Below are positions 34,216 through 36,428 of a stretch of DNA of 36,428 bases, one piece after another; positions within the stretch are counted from its first letter, which is position 1; every line of letters begins with the position of its first letter. A program made the position numbers and the translations under genes. The notes under the pieces were generated by a model, which made no database searches, was not told the origin of the DNA, and saw nothing but the letters and a program-made list of their open reading frames with translations. Source of the stretch: Streptosporangiales bacterium (GTDB taxonomy: Bacteria; Actinomycetota; Actinomycetes; Streptosporangiales; Streptosporangiaceae); NCBI GenBank assembly GCA_017882645.1, contig JADGPC010000211.1, positions 1 through 36,428 on the forward strand. The letters run 5' to 3'.

Positions 34216-34259
34216 GTTCAGCGCTGTCTCAGCCCGCCTTCAGGCAACGTTCAGCCAGA
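34216..34259 (+). promoter_or_regulatory. Four tandem 11-bp direct-repeat half-sites, probable OmpR/PhoB-type binding array
   Basis: GTTCAGcgctg / TCTCAGcccgc / CTTCAGgcaac / GTTCAGccaga starting at 34216, 34227, 34238 and 34249. Confidence 0.7.
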
Positions 34260-34276
34260 AGGCGGACAATGGACAG

Positions 34277-34996
34277 ATGAGCACCGCCGCCGGAGACCGC
34301 CAGCAGCCTGCCGCGAAGCTGCTGGTCGTCGAGGATGAGCCCAACATCCTCGAGCTGCTGGCGGCCAGCCTGCGCTACGCCGGGTTTGAGGTCGTCACCG
34401 CGGCGGCGGGCTCCGACGCCGTCCAGGCGGCCCAGCGGCACCGGCCCGATCTCATCGTGCTCGACGTCATGCTGCCCGACATGGACGGCTTTGACGTACT
34501 GCACAGGCTCCGCGGCGGCGGCACCCGCACCCCGGTGGTGTTCCTGACGGCACGCGACTCCACCGAGGACAAGGTCCGCGGGCTGACGCTCGGCGGCGAC
34601 GACTACGTCACCAAGCCGTTCAGCCTGGAGGAAGTCATCGCGAGGATCCAGGCCGTCCTGCGGCGGACCCGCGGCGGGGCGGCTGAGCCGTCGCCCAGGC
34701 TGGCCTTCGCTGACCTCGAGCTCGACGAGGACAGCCACGAGGTGTGGCGCAACGGCACCCAGGTGCAGCTGTCGCCAACCGAGTTCAAGCTGCTCAGGTA
34801 CTTCATGCGGAATGCCGGCCGGGTCCTGTCCAAGATGCAGATACTCGACCACGTCTGGGATTACGACTTCCGGGGCGACACCGGCATCGTCGAGTCCTAC
34901 GTCTCCGTGCTGCGCCGCAAGATCGACGCGTCCGAGCCGCACCTGCTGCACACGCTGCGCGGTGTCGGCTACGTCATGCGCCTTCCGTCGTCCTAG
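34277..34996 (+). CDS. OmpR/PhoB-family response regulator
   Basis: REC KLLVVEDEPNILELLAASLRYAGFEVVTAAAG...DLIVLDVMLPDMDGFDVL...DDYVTKPFSLEEVIARI; winged helix LSPTEFKLLRYFMRNAGRVLSKMQILDHVWDYDFRGDTGIVESYVSVLRRKID...LLHTLRGVGYVMR. Confidence 0.96.
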   Translation: MSTAAGDRQQPAAKLLVVEDEPNILELLAASLRYAGFEVVTAAAGSDAVQAAQRHRPDLIVLDVMLPDMDGFDVLHRLRGGGTRTPVVFLTARDSTEDKVRGLTLGGDDYVTKPFSLEEVIARIQAVLRRTRGGAAEPSPRLAFADLELDEDSHEVWRNGTQVQLSPTEFKLLRYFMRNAGRVLSKMQILDHVWDYDFRGDTGIVESYVSVLRRKIDASEPHLLHTLRGVGYVMRLPSS

Positions 34997-35010
34997 CCGG
35001 GCACGCTCCG

Positions 35011-36428
35011 ATGGCCTCGTCACCAGGCTCCGGGACCTCTGGCCCGACCGGCTTCTGGCGATCGCTCCGGGAGCTGCCAAGCCGGACGCCGCTCAGGGTC
35101 AAGCTGATCGCCGCCGTGCTGACGCTAGTGACGGCCGCTCTCGCCGTGATCAGCATCGCCGGCATTGCGTTCCTGCGCAGTTATCTCCTCCATCAGGCCG
35201 ACCATGAGCTCCGCGCCGCGGCTTACGCCAACACAAGCACGATCATCTACCCGTACCTCTTTCTCGGTGCAGGCCCACAACCCGACTACGGCGGCCTGTC
35301 CGTCCAGTGGCTGCCGGTCAGCGGCAAGCTGCAGCAGGTCGTCGCCGACTACTCCGGATTCAGGGGCGGGCAGCTGGTCCCCGGGCCATCGGTCCAACCG
35401 ACAGATAGCTGGCTCTACAAGCCAGGACCCGCGAACTACCGCGCCGACAGCTGGCTCAACACCCGAGGGGCCCCGGTCTCGGCGCCAGTCACCGTCCACG
35501 CGTCGTCGGGCAACGGCCGCTGGCGTGTCGTCAGTTCGGCCGCTACCTTCCACGGCCCGGGCGGCCAGGTCGTCAAGGGCACGATCATCCTGGGCATCGA
35601 GGTGACGACGCCCTACCGGACCCTCAACGAGCTGACCATCATCGACCTGATCGTCAGCGGTGCCTTGCTCGTCGTACTGGCGATCTTCGGCATCGCCGTC
35701 ATCCGCTCCAGCCTGCGGCCGCTGACCGACATCGAGCGGACCGCGGAGGCCATCGCGGCAGGTGATCTCGGCCGCCGCGTGCCTGAGCGTGACCCGCGCA
35801 CGGAGGTCGGCAAGCTGGGCCGCTCACTCAACGCGATGCTGGCCCAGATCGAGTCCGCTTTTCGCGCGCGAACCGCATCCGAGGAATCGGCCAGGCAGTC
35901 AGAAGATGCGGCCCGCCGGTCCGCGCTCGCCGCGAGCCGGTCGCAGGACCGGCTGCGGCAGTTCGTCGCCGACGCCAGCCACGAGCTGCGGACGCCGCTG
36001 ACCGCGATCCGCGGCTACGCCGAGTACTACCGTCAGCGCGGCGGCGTCGGCGGCCTGGCGACCGACGAGCCGCCGGCGGACAGCCAGCCGGCCGGCTCAG
36101 CGACCGCCTCCGACCCCAGTGTCCCGGCTGGTCCGCTCACCCGCTCCGACCTCGACCACCTCATCGAGCGGGTCGAGAGCGAGGCCACCAGGATGGGCGT
36201 GCTCGTCGACGACATGCTGCTGCTGGCCCGGCTCGACCAGCAGCGGCAGCTCGAATTCCGCACCGTCGACCTGCTCGCGATCGCCGCTGACGCGCTGCAC
36301 GACGCGCGTGTCATCGCGCCGAAGAGGGCCATCAACCTGACCGTCGGCACGCCGGAAGCGCCGCTGGTCACCGGCGACGAGGTCGGCCTGCGGCAGGTCG
36401 TCGGCAACCTGATGAGCAACGCCATGAC
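35011..36428 (+). CDS. HAMP sensor histidine kinase, 3' truncated by window edge
   Basis: Frame open from ATG 35011 to the window end, so absent from the supplied ORF track. TM VLTLVTAALAVISIAGIAFL; HAMP RSSLRPLTDIERTAEAIAAGDLGRRVP; H-box LRQFVADASHELRTPLTAIRGYAEYYRQRG. Confidence 0.93.
   Translation, partial: MASSPGSGTSGPTGFWRSLRELPSRTPLRVKLIAAVLTLVTAALAVISIAGIAFLRSYLLHQADHELRAAAYANTSTIIYPYLFLGAGPQPDYGGLSVQWLPVSGKLQQVVADYSGFRGGQLVPGPSVQPTDSWLYKPGPANYRADSWLNTRGAPVSAPVTVHASSGNGRWRVVSSAATFHGPGGQVVKGTIILGIEVTTPYRTLNELTIIDLIVSGALLVVLAIFGIAVIRSSLRPLTDIERTAEAIAAGDLGRRVPERDPRTEVGKLGRSLNAMLAQIESAFRARTASEESARQSEDAARRSALAASRSQDRLRQFVADASHELRTPLTAIRGYAEYYRQRGGVGGLATDEPPADSQPAGSATASDPSVPAGPLTRSDLDHLIERVESEATRMGVLVDDMLLLARLDQQRQLEFRTVDLLAIAADALHDARVIAPKRAINLTVGTPEAPLVTGDEVGLRQVVGNLMSNAM

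Noticed and set aside
1-36428. CRISPR arrays, insertion sequences, prophage or integrase genes
   Set aside because: No regularly spaced repeats, transposase, integrase or phage structural motifs were recognised anywhere in the window.

Overview
High-GC actinobacterial chromosomal window (inferred from GC content, WhiB, ANTAR, LCP and an NhaA-DsbA fusion), dominated by signal-transduction genes. Left to right: a VWA-domain protein (5' truncated), a PPOX-family protein, oligoribonuclease, tRNA-His(GTG) with terminator, a PAS histidine kinase, a rearranged aldehyde dehydrogenase locus, a NhaA-thioredoxin fusion, a small Cys-rich protein, a TetR regulator with an operator-like palindrome, and a hemerythrin-SRPBCC fusion. 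Next is a minus-strand six-gene chemosensory operon (mcp-cheW-cheA/REC-cheB-cheR/TPR-REC/PIG-L) in which every junction is a 4-nt start/stop overlap. Then come a second copy of the small Cys-rich protein with a conserved upstream block, small metabolic and membrane genes, WhiB, two PP2C phosphatases, ANTAR/GAF genes, a CHASE3 kinase plus Rcp1-like regulator, an LCP protein, and an OmpR-type two-component system whose kinase runs off the right edge. The strongest candidate for an undescribed system is the chemosensory operon whose terminal output appears to be a receiver-PIG-L (LmbE-like) deacetylase. Secondary candidates are the duplicated CWMC small protein with its shared noncoding leader, the four 11-bp-spaced half-sites upstream of the OmpR-type regulator, a DUF302 gene with a TGA replacing an apparently conserved Trp codon, and an inverted, split ALDH. 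All calls are from reading the sequence; no database search was run.
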